Of a stretch of 64,000 nucleotides of DNA, positions 33,140-41,103 are shown piece after piece. Source of the DNA: Fulvivirga marina (GTDB taxonomy: Bacteria > Bacteroidota > Bacteroidia > Cytophagales > Cyclobacteriaceae); contig NZ_JAEUGD010000066.1 of the NCBI RefSeq assembly GCF_016775155.1, positions 966,833-1,030,832 of the forward strand, written 5' to 3'. Under the pieces are notes generated by a model that saw nothing but the letters and a program-made list of their open reading frames with translations, did not search any database and was not told where the DNA came from. Both the position numbers and the translations under genes were made by a program. Numbering within the stretch: the stretch's first letter is position 1; each line of letters begins with the position of its first letter.

Positions 33140-34639
33140 ATGACCTCAAAAGAAAAGTATCCGATCACCCTGTACAATACCTTATCAGGGAAAAAAGAAG
33201 TGTTTAACCCCATTCATCCTGACCACGTCGGCATGTATGTATGCGGCCCTACAGTTTACAGCGATGTCCACCTCGGTAATATAAGGACTTTCATGTGTTT
33301 TGATGTCATTTACAGATACCTCATGTATATTGGGTATAAAGTAAGGTATGTGCGAAATATCACTGACGTAGGGCATCTTGAAAATGATGCAGATGAAGGT
33401 GAAGACAAAATTGCCAAAAAGGCCCGGCTACAACAGCTTGAGCCAATGGAAATTGTACAACAATACACTAACGGCTTTCATCATGTGCTGGATCAATTCA
33501 ACCTTATGCCTGTAAGTATTGAACCAAGTGCTACCGGCCACATCATGGAACAAATAGAAATGGTACAAAACCTGATAAACAATGGCTATGCCTATGAGAT
33601 AAATGGTTCAGTATACTTCGATGTATCCAAATACGATAAGGCCCACAATTACGGTAAACTATCCGGACGGAAAATAGAGGAATTGATGGAAAGTGGCCGA
33701 TCCCTTGACAGTCAGGATGAAAAAAGAAATAAGATTGACTTTGCAGTGTGGAAAAAAGCCTCCCCTACCCATATTATGAGATGGAACTCTCCTTGGGGAG
33801 AAGGTTTTCCGGGGTGGCATCTGGAATGTACAGTTATGAGTACTAAGTATCTTGGAGAATCTTTTGATATTCACGGCGGAGGAATGGACCTAGTATTCCC
33901 TCACCACGAATGTGAGATCGCTCAGTCCATAGGCTCAACCGGAAAAGACCCTGTCAAATACTGGTTACATTCCAATATGCTCACAGTAAATGGTCAGAAA
34001 ATGAGTAAATCTCTTGGAAACTCATTCCTGCCACATCAGCTTTTCTCAGGAGACCATGAACTGCTGGACAAAGGATACAGCCCTATGGTAGTTCGCTTTT
34101 TTATGTTGCAATCGCACTACTCCAGCACGCTGGATTTTTCTAACGAAGCGCTACAAGCAGCCGAAAAGGGTTATAAAAGGTTAATGGAAGGATTTAAAAT
34201 CTCTAATAACCTTAAACACAATAGTGGTCAAACTGATAGCGACCTTGAGAATAAAACCAAAGAACTGATCGATGACTTATTCAAAAACATGAGTGATGAC
34301 TTCAATACAGCTAAAACACTAGCCGTACTTTTTGAGATCACCACCATGATGAACAATTTCAAAGCTGGCAACTTAAAAGTAAGCCAACTTTCAAAAGAAA
34401 CATTTGATGAGCTTATTGTTCAATATCAAGGTTTTATAACTGACGTACTGGGTATTAATGAAGAGAAAGAAAGTAGCAATGACTTACTTAATGGCGTGAT
34501 TGATGTACTAATCAACCTACGTCAAAATGCAAAAGAAGCTAAAAACTATCAGTTATCTGATAAGATCAGGGATGATTTAAAAGACCTTGGTGTTATCTTA
34601 AAAGATAGCAAAGAGGGTACAGAGTACTCGTTATCGTAA
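33140..34639 (+). CDS. cysS: cysteinyl-tRNA synthetase
   Basis: A 499-aa class I aminoacyl-tRNA synthetase. The HIGH-like motif is in [12 protein letters not shown], the zinc-binding region includes W-H-L-E-C and H-H-E-C-E-I-A-Q, and the KMSKS loop is [13 protein letters not shown] helical domain and a C-terminal tRNA-binding region follow. It charges tRNA-Cys. A longer frame starts at 33086, but that ATG lies within the promoter, so M-T-S-K-E at 33140 is used. yidD follows after 22 bp and may be co-transcribed. Confidence 0.96.
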   Translation: MTSKEKYPITLYNTLSGKKEVFNPIHPDHVGMYVCGPTVYSDVHLGNIRTFMCFDVIYRYLMYIGYKVRYVRNITDVGHLENDADEGEDKIAKKARLQQLEPMEIVQQYTNGFHHVLDQFNLMPVSIEPSATGHIMEQIEMVQNLINNGYAYEINGSVYFDVSKYDKAHNYGKLSGRKIEELMESGRSLDSQDEKRNKIDFAVWKKASPTHIMRWNSPWGEGFPGWHLECTVMSTKYLGESFDIHGGGMDLVFPHHECEIAQSIGSTGKDPVKYWLHSNMLTVNGQKMSKSLGNSFLPHQLFSGDHELLDKGYSPMVVRFFMLQSHYSSTLDFSNEALQAAEKGYKRLMEGFKISNNLKHNSGQTDSDLENKTKELIDDLFKNMSDDFNTAKTLAVLFEITTMMNNFKAGNLKVSQLSKETFDELIVQYQGFITDVLGINEEKESSNDLLNGVIDVLINLRQNAKEAKNYQLSDKIRDDLKDLGVILKDSKEGTEYSLS

Positions 34640-34661
34640 GAGAACTTATAAATTACGCTAC

Positions 34662-34892
34662 TTGAAGCTGATTAAACTAATATTTATTATCCCTATCCGG
34701 TTCTATCAACTGGCAATAAGTCCCTTGCTAGGCTCTAACTGCAGACACACACCGACCTGCTCAAGTTATATGATAGAGTCCATAGAGGTGTGGGGACCAT
34801 TCAAAGGAACATGGCTCGGGTTAAAAAGAATATCCCGATGCCACCCTTGGGGTACTAGTGGTTATGACCCTGTACCCAAAAAAGAGAAATAG
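34662..34892 (+). CDS. yidD: membrane protein insertion efficiency factor YidD
   Basis: A 76-aa small amphipathic protein with the full YidD pattern: [17 protein letters not shown], then [11 protein letters not shown], then [20 protein letters not shown]. YidD assists membrane insertion with YidC at the inner membrane. It usually neighbours rnpA and yidC; here it follows cysS instead. The start follows the N-terminal hydrophobic helix. It converges with the small T9SS protein. Confidence 0.95.
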   Translation: MKLIKLIFIIPIRFYQLAISPLLGSNCRHTPTCSSYMIESIEVWGPFKGTWLGLKRISRCHPWGTSGYDPVPKKEK

Positions 34893-34894
34893 TC

Positions 34895-35521
34895 TTATTT
34901 AACCACTATTTTCATACGCAAAACATCAGGGGCATCTATAATCTCGATAAAATAATTGCCTTCTTCAAGAGGAAGTAGCTCTATTACCTCCGTATCCTTT
35001 TGCAGTACTTGGTCAAACTGATGTACTCCATTAATGGTAAAAACAGATACTTTAGAACCTCTTGATATTTCCTTATTGAATTTCAGCTTTATATTCGTGT
35101 TAGGCAAAAGTGTATTGGGATATACTACTAAATCTTCAAGATCACGGTAGTACATAGTTACTTTAACCGGTTTGGAGTAAGTATACTCTTCCCCACCATC
35201 CTCTACTTTTAACCTGTAGTATGCAGAACTCCATTTAGGGATAAGCCCTTTCAAACTGTATTCTAAAGCATTATTTCCTTTTAGATAATCCAAAACTGTC
35301 CAGGTTTCTGCAGACCTGCTTGTTTCAATGATAAAATCAAGGCTATTTACACCCGAGGCCGTACCCCAGCTAAAATCCAGCGTGTAACCATTCTTCACCA
35401 CATTGAAATAAGTCACCTGATCAACTTTATGACAATCCGCCTGAGCAAAAGAATTAATTTCATAAATTGACGAAGCAATGAAAATCAGTATTTTTATACC
35501 TGAAGAAACAAAAGCACTCAT
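34895..35521 (-). CDS. small secreted protein with T9SS type A-like sorting domain
   Basis: A 208-aa exported protein with a signal peptide of about 27 residues ending N-S-F-A-Q. A fibronectin-III-like beta domain follows (D-F-S-W-G-T-A-S-G, F-I-I-E-T-S-R-S-A-E-T-W, Y-Y-R-L-K-V-E-D). Residues 138-208 resemble a T9SS type A sorting domain: V-V-Y-P-N, S-V-F-T-I-N-G, L-E-E-G-N-Y-F-I-E-I, and a final K-I-V-V-K. The match is somewhat degenerate. The function is unknown; it is probably displayed on or released from the surface. The 185 bp upstream are AT-rich. Confidence 0.78.
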   Translation of the reverse strand: MSAFVSSGIKILIFIASSIYEINSFAQADCHKVDQVTYFNVVKNGYTLDFSWGTASGVNSLDFIIETSRSAETWTVLDYLKGNNALEYSLKGLIPKWSSAYYRLKVEDGGEEYTYSKPVKVTMYYRDLEDLVVYPNTLLPNTNIKLKFNKEISRGSKVSVFTINGVHQFDQVLQKDTEVIELLPLEEGNYFIEIIDAPDVLRMKIVVK

Positions 35522-35670
35522 GATTCAAAAAACTAACCATGTAATATCCGTGTAATATATTGTAATATAATAAATAAAAACCGATCTATATAATATCCTC
35601 CTCGAAATATCCATGCACTTCCCGATTTCAAATTATACCAAACTTATGCTGCCATAAACATCCATTTTAA

Positions 35671-35678
35671 TAGATTTG
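35671..35678 (+). promoter_or_regulatory. candidate -7 box for the ACMSD-like gene
   Basis: TAGATTTG fits the TAnnTTTG element, 28 bp before the ATG. No clear TTG partner is seen at the right distance upstream, so it is only a weak call. Confidence 0.35.
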
Positions 35679-35706
35679 TGAGATTGGCAAAACCTTATCT
35701 ACAATT

Positions 35707-36720
35707 ATGCTGAAAATAGACATGCACACCCATATTATTCCCGAACATATGCCCAATTGGACAGAAAAGTTTGGTTATGGGGATTTCATATACCTACAGC
35801 ATCATAAACAAGGATTTGCCAAGATGATCAAGGGCAATCAGTTTTTTCGAGAAATAGAAGAAAATTGCTGGAATCCTGATTTGAGGATCAAGGAATATGA
35901 GCAATTCAATACCCAGGTACAGGTAGTCTGCACCATTCCTGTAATGTTTTCTTACTGGGCTAAACCTGAAGATTGTCTGGACCTGTCAAGATTCCTGAAT
36001 GATCATATCGCTGAACTGGTCAATAACCATCCTAAAAATTATATTGGTCTGGCTACCGTTCCAATGCAGGATAGTGACCTTGCTATAAAAGAGCTTGAAA
36101 GATGTAAAAAACTAGGTTTTCCAGGAATACAGATAGGAAGCAACATCAATGATGAGAACCTAAGTGAAGAACGCTTTTTCCCTATTTTTGAAGCCTGCCA
36201 AGAACTAGATCTTGCAGTAATGGTTCACCCCTGGAATATGATGGGTATGAAAAACATGACCAAATACTGGCTTCCCTGGCTGGTAGGTATGCCGGCAGAA
36301 ACATCGAGGGCTATCTGCTCTATGATTTTTTCGGGCGTACTCGAAAAGCTACCTGACCTGAGGGTGAACTTCGTTCATGCGAGTGGATCATTTCTGGCTA
36401 CAATAGGTCGTGTAGAGCACGGGTTCAACTGCCGGCCTGACCTGGTAGCTATAGATAACCCTATTAATCCTAGAGAGTACCTTGGCAAATTCTGGGTGGA
36501 CTGTATCACTCATGACCCTAAAATGCTACAATATGTACTGGATCTGCAAGGTTCTAAAAAGGTAACTTTAGGATCTGACTACCCCTTCCCATTGGGCGAC
36601 CTTGAAATTGGCAGGTTTATTGAGGACATGCAGTTACCAAAAGAAACTGTTGAAGATATATTTTGTAACTCAACACTTGAATGGCTCAAGATAGACAAGA
36701 GAGACTACATAGATGTATAA
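35707..36720 (+). CDS. ACMSD-type amidohydrolase (aminocarboxymuconate-semialdehyde decarboxylase)
   Basis: A 337-aa metal-dependent hydrolase-fold protein. It resembles 2-amino-3-carboxymuconate-6-semialdehyde decarboxylase along its whole length: Y-L-Q-H-H, F-R-E-I-E-E-N-C-W, V-P-M-Q and the long block K-Y-W-L-P-W-L-V-G-M-P-A-E-T. Predicted metal ligands are all present: His7 and His9 (D-M-H-T-H), His174 (H-P-W-N), His224 (F-V-H-A-S) and Asp291 (G-S-D-Y-P-F). ACMSD diverts the kynurenine/3-hydroxyanthranilate pathway away from quinolinate. No other kynurenine gene is visible nearby. The stop overlaps the next gene's start by 8 bp, implying translational coupling. Confidence 0.9.
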   Translation: MLKIDMHTHIIPEHMPNWTEKFGYGDFIYLQHHKQGFAKMIKGNQFFREIEENCWNPDLRIKEYEQFNTQVQVVCTIPVMFSYWAKPEDCLDLSRFLNDHIAELVNNHPKNYIGLATVPMQDSDLAIKELERCKKLGFPGIQIGSNINDENLSEERFFPIFEACQELDLAVMVHPWNMMGMKNMTKYWLPWLVGMPAETSRAICSMIFSGVLEKLPDLRVNFVHASGSFLATIGRVEHGFNCRPDLVAIDNPINPREYLGKFWVDCITHDPKMLQYVLDLQGSKKVTLGSDYPFPLGDLEIGRFIEDMQLPKETVEDIFCNSTLEWLKIDKRDYIDV

Positions 36721-37336
36721 GATTATTTTATTGTTGATTGCCTGTTCTTTTTCATTTGCAGGCATAGCTCAGGTTACCGAAGAAGACCGAGTACAACAAC
36801 TTCTTCGTGATCAGGAGCAGGCTAAGCATGCGGAATTAATGAGGCTAATGGACCAGGGTATAGAGCTGATGGATGAAGAACAATATGAAGAGGCTAACCT
36901 CAAGTTCAAGGAAGTTCTTAATACCGCTAAAGTTGTGCCTACTGAACTTTGCTTTTTCTTTGGCAAGAACTCATTCTATATGGGTAAGTACCGTCAAAGT
37001 ATTGATTGGCTCAACAAATACATTGAATTAAAGGGCACGAAAGGTCAATATTATGAGGAGTGTGTTGATTATTTGGATAAGTCCAATGAGGCCTTTCTAA
37101 CCGTTAGACAAGAAGAGAGAAAAGAGGTTCACAACATACTTACAACAAACTATGACATAGACTGCGGCCCTTCTGGCAAAGTTGTATGCCCTGTCTGCAA
37201 AGGCAAAGCAGTAATTATAACAAAAGGCGCCTTTGGTGATTCCTACAAAGCCTGCCCTTATAGTGACGACCACGGATATCTCACCTGTGAGGAATATAAT
37301 AAACTTCTAAGGGGCGAGCTGGAACCCAAAAACTAA
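36713..37336 (+). CDS. exported TPR-like protein with C-terminal Cys cluster
   Basis: A 207-aa protein with a signal peptide (I-I-L-L-L-I-A-C-S-F-S-F-A-G-I-A-Q). A helical, TPR-like region spans about 25-135 (M-D-Q-G-I-E-L-M-D-E-E-Q-Y-E-E-A-N, then Y-M-G-K-Y-R-Q-S-I-D-W-L). A compact C-terminal module holds five Cys and a His (D-C-G...C-P-V-C...C-P-Y-S-D-D-H-G-Y-L-T-C), resembling a zinc-ribbon. I do not recognise a named family. It begins inside the last codons of the ACMSD-like gene, so both are made from one mRNA. A Cys cluster in an exported protein suggests metal or disulfide use. Confidence 0.75.
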   Translation: MYKIILLLIACSFSFAGIAQVTEEDRVQQLLRDQEQAKHAELMRLMDQGIELMDEEQYEEANLKFKEVLNTAKVVPTELCFFFGKNSFYMGKYRQSIDWLNKYIELKGTKGQYYEECVDYLDKSNEAFLTVRQEERKEVHNILTTNYDIDCGPSGKVVCPVCKGKAVIITKGAFGDSYKACPYSDDHGYLTCEEYNKLLRGELEPKN

Positions 37337-37375
37337 CACTTTGCCGACTTTTTGATAAATCATGTCATTCGGGTA

Positions 37376-37408
37376 TTGACGTTTGTCTATTGATAATTGT
37401 TATATTTG
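37376..37408 (+). promoter_or_regulatory. candidate promoter of trhO
   Basis: TTG (37376-37378) and TATATTTG (37401-37408) with 22 nt between match the Bacteroidota consensus; TTTG at 37382-37385 is an alternative upstream box. The start point falls near 37415, which rules out the in-frame ATG at 37383. Confidence 0.6.
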
Positions 37409-37436
37409 CGAGTTGAAACTAAATCATTCTTGCAAA

Positions 37437-38465
37437 ATGATATTGCACAATAGAGTAGACAGAAGAATCCTTAAAAAAAAATTAAGGGAGAGTAACGAAA
37501 AGAGAGTTACATTATCCTTTTACCGGTATATTCAGCTTGCCGAACCGGAAGAATATCGTAATCAACTATTCCTGGACTTTAGCAATCTTGGAGTTTTTGG
37601 TCGAATTTATGTAGCCCACGAGGGTGTTAATGCCCAAATTAGTGTGCCTGAAGAGAAATTCGAAGCCTTCAAAAGCTACATTTCCAACTCTCCCGAGTTA
37701 AACGGAATCAGGTTAAATATCGCTATAGATGATGATGGAAAATCCTTCTTCCAACTAAAAATACAAATTAGAAACAAGATTGTAGCTGACGGGCTTAATG
37801 ATAACACTTTTGATGTTACTGATCGAGGCACTCACCTTTCTGCTGAAGAATTCAACAAACTGGCAAATGATCCTGACACTGTGATCGTAGATATGAGAAA
37901 TCACTACGAAAGTGAAGTTGGTCACTTCCAAGATGCAATTTGCCCTGATGTAGATACCTTCAGAGAATCTCTCCCCATTGTGGAAAAGATGCTTGAAGAC
38001 AAGAAAGAAAAAAACATAGTAATGTACTGCACCGGAGGTATCCGATGCGAAAAAGCAAGTGCCTACTATAAACATAAAGGCTTTAAAAATGTTTTTCAAC
38101 TGGATGGTGGTATTATAGAATACGCCCGACAAGTAAAAGGTCAAGGACTTGAAAACAAGTTCCTAGGTAAGAACTTTGTGTTTGACGAAAGACTTGGTGA
38201 AAGAATCTCAGAAGAGGTTATCAGTACGTGCCACCAGTGCGGACAACCATGCGATGACCATACCAACTGCAAAAATGATGGTTGTCATCTTTTATTTATC
38301 CAGTGCAAGGAATGCGCTGAAAAACATCAGGGGTGTTGCTCTACCGAATGTAAAGACATCATCAATCTACCTGAAGAAGAGCAAAAAGAAATTAGAAAAG
38401 GACTAAACAAGGGCCGGCAAGTATTTAAAAAAGGTCGCTCTGAAAAACTTCTCTTTAAAAAATAA
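37437..38465 (+). CDS. trhO: tRNA uridine-34 hydroxylase TrhO (rhodanese family)
   Basis: A 342-aa protein. The N-terminal acylphosphatase-like domain includes G-R-I-Y-V-A-H-E-G-V-N-A-Q. The rhodanese domain has an active-site loop C-T-G-G-I-R-C-E-K-A-S. A Cys-rich C-terminal zinc module (C-H-Q-C-G, C-K-E-C, C-C-S-T-E-C) follows. TrhO makes 5-hydroxyuridine at tRNA position 34 using O2. The frame is open 54 bp upstream, but that ATG lies within the promoter, so M-I-L-H-N at 37437 is used. The stop TAA overlaps the mogA start (TAATG), so the two form an operon. Confidence 0.92.
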   Translation: MILHNRVDRRILKKKLRESNEKRVTLSFYRYIQLAEPEEYRNQLFLDFSNLGVFGRIYVAHEGVNAQISVPEEKFEAFKSYISNSPELNGIRLNIAIDDDGKSFFQLKIQIRNKIVADGLNDNTFDVTDRGTHLSAEEFNKLANDPDTVIVDMRNHYESEVGHFQDAICPDVDTFRESLPIVEKMLEDKKEKNIVMYCTGGIRCEKASAYYKHKGFKNVFQLDGGIIEYARQVKGQGLENKFLGKNFVFDERLGERISEEVISTCHQCGQPCDDHTNCKNDGCHLLFIQCKECAEKHQGCCSTECKDIINLPEEEQKEIRKGLNKGRQVFKKGRSEKLLFKK

Positions 38466-38998
38466 TGCAAAAAGCTAGAATAGGTATAATCAATGTATCT
38501 GACCGAGCCAGTCAGGGTATTTATGAAGACACTCCTGGGAAAGCTATTGTAGCAACTCTGGAAGAATTCGTTACCTCTGACTGGGAATCAGAATATATAG
38601 TTTTACCCGATGAACAAGACCAGCTGGAAAAGGCCATGATAGAGATGGCAGATAAAAAAAGCTGTTGCCTGATCATCACCTGTGGAGGAACTGGTCCGGC
38701 TAAAAGAGACGTAACCCCTGAGGCTACTGAAGCAGTTTGCGACAAGATGATGCCTGGTTTTGGAGAGTTAATGCGACAGGAAAGCTTGAAGTATGTACCC
38801 ACTGCTATTCTATCACGACAGACAGCGGGTATTAGAAATCAAACTTTAATTGTTAACTTACCTGGGAAACCAAAAGCAATTCGAGAGTGTTTAGACGCTG
38901 TATTCCCGGCAATACCTTACTGTATAGATCTGCTGGAAGGCCCATATATCGAATGCAATGAACAATTTGTAAAGGTATTCAGGCCCAAACAACATTAG
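38465..38998 (+). CDS. mogA: molybdopterin adenylyltransferase MogA
   Basis: A 177-aa MogA/MoaB-fold protein, full length. It has I-G-I-I-N-V-S-D-R-A-S-Q-G at the start, the G-G-T-G-P-A-K-R-D-V-T-P-E-A loop, and a long match to the E. coli MogA C-terminus (M-P-G-F-G-E-L-M-R-Q, P-T-A-I-L-S-R-Q, L-P-G-K-P-K-A-I-R-E-C-L, P-Y-C-I-D-L-L-E-G-P-Y). It adenylates molybdopterin before metal insertion. No other moco genes are nearby. It overlaps trhO by one base and is followed by the M23 peptidase gene after 3 bp, giving a three-gene unit. Confidence 0.92.
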   Translation: MQKARIGIINVSDRASQGIYEDTPGKAIVATLEEFVTSDWESEYIVLPDEQDQLEKAMIEMADKKSCCLIITCGGTGPAKRDVTPEATEAVCDKMMPGFGELMRQESLKYVPTAILSRQTAGIRNQTLIVNLPGKPKAIRECLDAVFPAIPYCIDLLEGPYIECNEQFVKVFRPKQH

Positions 38999-39001
38999 AA
39001 C

Positions 39002-39982
39002 ATGGCACGAATAAAGTACTATTACGATACAGAAACTTGTAAATACGAGCGAGTTAAGGTTAAAATGCAGGATGTGGTCCTTAACTTTTTAGGTTTAGCG
39101 TCACTCATTGTAGCAGTGGCTGCCGGGCTTCTCATGTTATACAACAGCTATTTTGAATCACCTAAAGAAGTGATGTTGAAAAACGAGGTTTCTGAGATGG
39201 AGTACTACTACGAACACCTCAACGAGGAAGTTTCCAAGCTGAACCAGATACTTGCTGCTCTTGAAAAACGAGATGATGACGTTTACCGTGTAGTACTAGG
39301 GGCTGAACCTATTGACCCGTCTATCAGGGATGCTGGTATCGGTGGTGTAGACCGTTATAGTGAAATTCGCAACAAGAATATTGATCATAAAGATCTGATA
39401 TTATCGCTTAATGAGAGTGTTGACAAACTAAGAAGGAAAATGTATATCCAGTCAAAAAGCTACGACGATATTGTTGAGCTGGCGGATAATAAAGCTAAAA
39501 TGTTTGCTGCAATTCCTGCTATTCAACCGATCTCCAACAAAGAACTCATTAGGTTGGCCTCAGGTTTTGGCTACCGTGTTCACCCAGTATACAAAGTTAA
39601 AAAGCTGCATACTGGTATAGATTTCTCAGCTCCTATAGGAACTCCAATCTATGCTACGGCTGATGGCACGGTTGCCAAGGTCAAGGTTAGGTTCAGCGGT
39701 TATGGAAAGCTGGTAGAAATAGATCATGGTTTTGGTTTTAAAACCAGATATGCACATATGCATGAGTTTGAAGTTAGAGAAGGACAAAAAGTTAAGCGAG
39801 GGCAGATCATTGGCTATGTAGGAAACACTGGACTTTCCACGGCCCCTCATCTTCACTATGAGGTGATCAAAGGAAGCAAAAAGATCAATCCTGTTCACTA
39901 TTTCTTTAATGATCTTAACCCGGATGACTACGAAAAAGTAATTGAACTGGCCTCCATTGAGAACCAGTCATTAGGCATGTAA
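39002..39982 (+). CDS. M23-family peptidoglycan endopeptidase
   Basis: A 326-aa protein with one N-terminal transmembrane helix (about 27-48), a coiled-coil stretch (about 55-85) and a C-terminal LytM/M23 domain. Zinc and catalytic residues are visible: His203 and Asp207 (H-T-G-I-D-F-S), and H283-L-H285 (H-L-H-Y-E-V). The upstream ligand pattern S-G-F-G-Y-R-V-H-P is intact, so it should be an active D,D-endopeptidase rather than a degenerate regulator. It is in the trhO-mogA operon. The N-terminal architecture is common in Bacteroidota cell-division or wall-growth peptidases. Confidence 0.93.
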   Translation: MARIKYYYDTETCKYERVKVKMQDVVLNFLGLASLIVAVAAGLLMLYNSYFESPKEVMLKNEVSEMEYYYEHLNEEVSKLNQILAALEKRDDDVYRVVLGAEPIDPSIRDAGIGGVDRYSEIRNKNIDHKDLILSLNESVDKLRRKMYIQSKSYDDIVELADNKAKMFAAIPAIQPISNKELIRLASGFGYRVHPVYKVKKLHTGIDFSAPIGTPIYATADGTVAKVKVRFSGYGKLVEIDHGFGFKTRYAHMHEFEVREGQKVKRGQIIGYVGNTGLSTAPHLHYEVIKGSKKINPVHYFFNDLNPDDYEKVIELASIENQSLGM

Positions 39983-40003
39983 TTTTCTAATTTTCAAAAA
40001 AAA

Positions 40004-40031
40004 TTTGGATGCCAAGAAACAATTAACTTTA
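40004..40031 (+). promoter_or_regulatory. candidate promoter of the his operon
   Basis: TTTG (40004-40007) and TAACTTTA (40024-40031; one mismatch to TAnnTTTG) are separated by 16 nt. The start point would be near 40038, about 16 nt before the hisL ATG. Confidence 0.45.
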
Positions 40032-40053
40032 TTCGCATCAATAGCAAAGACAA

Positions 40054-40134
40054 ATGACATTATTCACTAGTACATATCATCATCACCATCATCATTTCAA
40101 CATCGATCTGATGCATGGTAGATATATGTTTTAG
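40054..40134 (+). CDS. hisL: his operon leader peptide with six tandem His codons
   Basis: A 26-codon frame ATG...TAG. Codons 9-14 (40078-40095) are six consecutive His codons, and codon 21 is a seventh. It lies directly before an intrinsic terminator and the first his gene. This is the layout of a ribosome-mediated attenuator: scarce charged tRNA-His stalls the ribosome on the His run and favours read-through. The leader is too short to appear in usual gene lists. Its function is inferred from arrangement, but the His run in frame leaves little doubt. Confidence 0.93.
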   Translation: MTLFTSTYHHHHHHFNIDLMHGRYMF

Positions 40135-40180
40135 CTAGAGATATAAACTATTTTAAGTAAAACAAAAAAGGCTTGCCATG
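40085..40180 (+). promoter_or_regulatory. his attenuator: competing antiterminator pairings
   Basis: CATGGTAG (40114-40121) can pair with TTGCCATG (40173-40180), the 5' arm of the terminator, over 8 bp including two G-T pairs. The same segment can instead pair with ACCAT (40085-40089) inside the His run. A ribosome stalled on the His codons blocks the second pairing, frees 40114-40121 and forms the antiterminator. A ribosome reaching the stop (40132-40134) covers that segment and allows termination. The pairings were found by eye; no energy calculation was done. Confidence 0.6.
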
Positions 40181-40195
40181 TGGCAAGCCTTTTTT
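40164..40195 (+). terminator. his operon attenuator terminator
   Basis: AAAAAAGGCTTGCCA and TGGCAAGCCTTTTTT form a 15-bp perfect stem around TG, ending in T-run, 22 bp before the hisG ATG. It is 29 nt after the leader peptide stop. Confidence 0.92.
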
Positions 40196-40217
40196 ATTTG
40201 GTCAAATTTTCAAAGTT

Positions 40218-41078
40218 ATGAGTAAAAAAATCAGAATCGCAGTACAAAAATCCGGCAGACTTCAAGAGCAATCTGTCAAGCTACTAAAGGAATGTGGGCT
40301 TTCATTTAGTAACGGACCTAATCGCCTGAAAACAGAAACCTACAATTTTCCTGCTGAGATCCTATTCCTCCGGGATGATGATATTCCCCAATACGTTGAA
40401 GACAACGTTGCTGATATCGGCATTGTAGGTGAAAATGTATTTATAGAAAAACAAAAGGACATCTCACTGATTGAAAGGCTGGACTTTTCAAAATGTCGTT
40501 TATCTATAGCCGTCCCCAGAGAGAAAGATTATGAAGGTATAGCAAGTATTAACGGTAAAAAAATTGCCACCTCCTACCCTAACATTGTACAACAGTTTCT
40601 AACTGAAAATAACATAACAGCAGAAATACACGAAATCAGTGGCTCTGTCGAGATCGCCCCTGGTATTGGACTGGCAGATGCCATTTGTGATATCGTAAGC
40701 ACGGGAAGTACACTCTTGAGCAATGGGCTTAAAGAGGTTGAGACCGTAATGAAATCAGAAGCTGTACTTATAGCCAATAATACGCTTGATGCAGAAACTC
40801 AGGTACTACTAGAGAAACTTATATTCAGAATCAAGGCAGTAAACACTGCAAAAAACAACAAATACCTGCTACTTAATTCACCCAATGATTCTATTGAGGC
40901 TATAACAAAAGTGCTTCCAGGTATGAAAAGTCCTACAGTAACCCCATTGCAACAGGAAGGGTGGTCATCTCTCCATTCTGTTGTCAATGAAAATGAGTTT
41001 TGGGAAATTATAGACCAACTCAAGGCTCTCGGGGCTCAGGGTATATTAGTTGTACCCATTGAAAAAATGATCATTTAA
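40218..41078 (+). CDS. hisG: ATP phosphoribosyltransferase, long form
   Basis: A 286-aa HisG_L with a C-terminal ACT-like regulatory domain (L-K-A-L-G-A-Q-G-I-L-V-V-P-I-E-K), so no HisZ partner is needed. It has the N-terminal V-Q-K-S-G-R-L-Q-E-Q and the PRPP-site region I-C-D-I-V-S-T-G-S-T-L. It catalyses the first and feedback-controlled step of histidine synthesis. The frame is open upstream to 40173, but that part overlaps the attenuator hairpin; M-S-K-K-I at 40218 is the start. Confidence 0.96.
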   Translation: MSKKIRIAVQKSGRLQEQSVKLLKECGLSFSNGPNRLKTETYNFPAEILFLRDDDIPQYVEDNVADIGIVGENVFIEKQKDISLIERLDFSKCRLSIAVPREKDYEGIASINGKKIATSYPNIVQQFLTENNITAEIHEISGSVEIAPGIGLADAICDIVSTGSTLLSNGLKEVETVMKSEAVLIANNTLDAETQVLLEKLIFRIKAVNTAKNNKYLLLNSPNDSIEAITKVLPGMKSPTVTPLQQEGWSSLHSVVNENEFWEIIDQLKALGAQGILVVPIEKMII

Positions 41079-41103
41079 GAATAACCATTAGAAAGACCAT
41101 AAC

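Noticed and set aside
37755-38144. 129-aa minus-strand frame inside trhO
   Set aside because: It lies wholly antisense to a conserved enzyme and shows no family features.
40078-40095. Six-His run as a cloning tag or vector contamination
   Set aside because: It lies inside a leader ORF directly upstream of hisG with a terminator and competing pairings, which explains it biologically.
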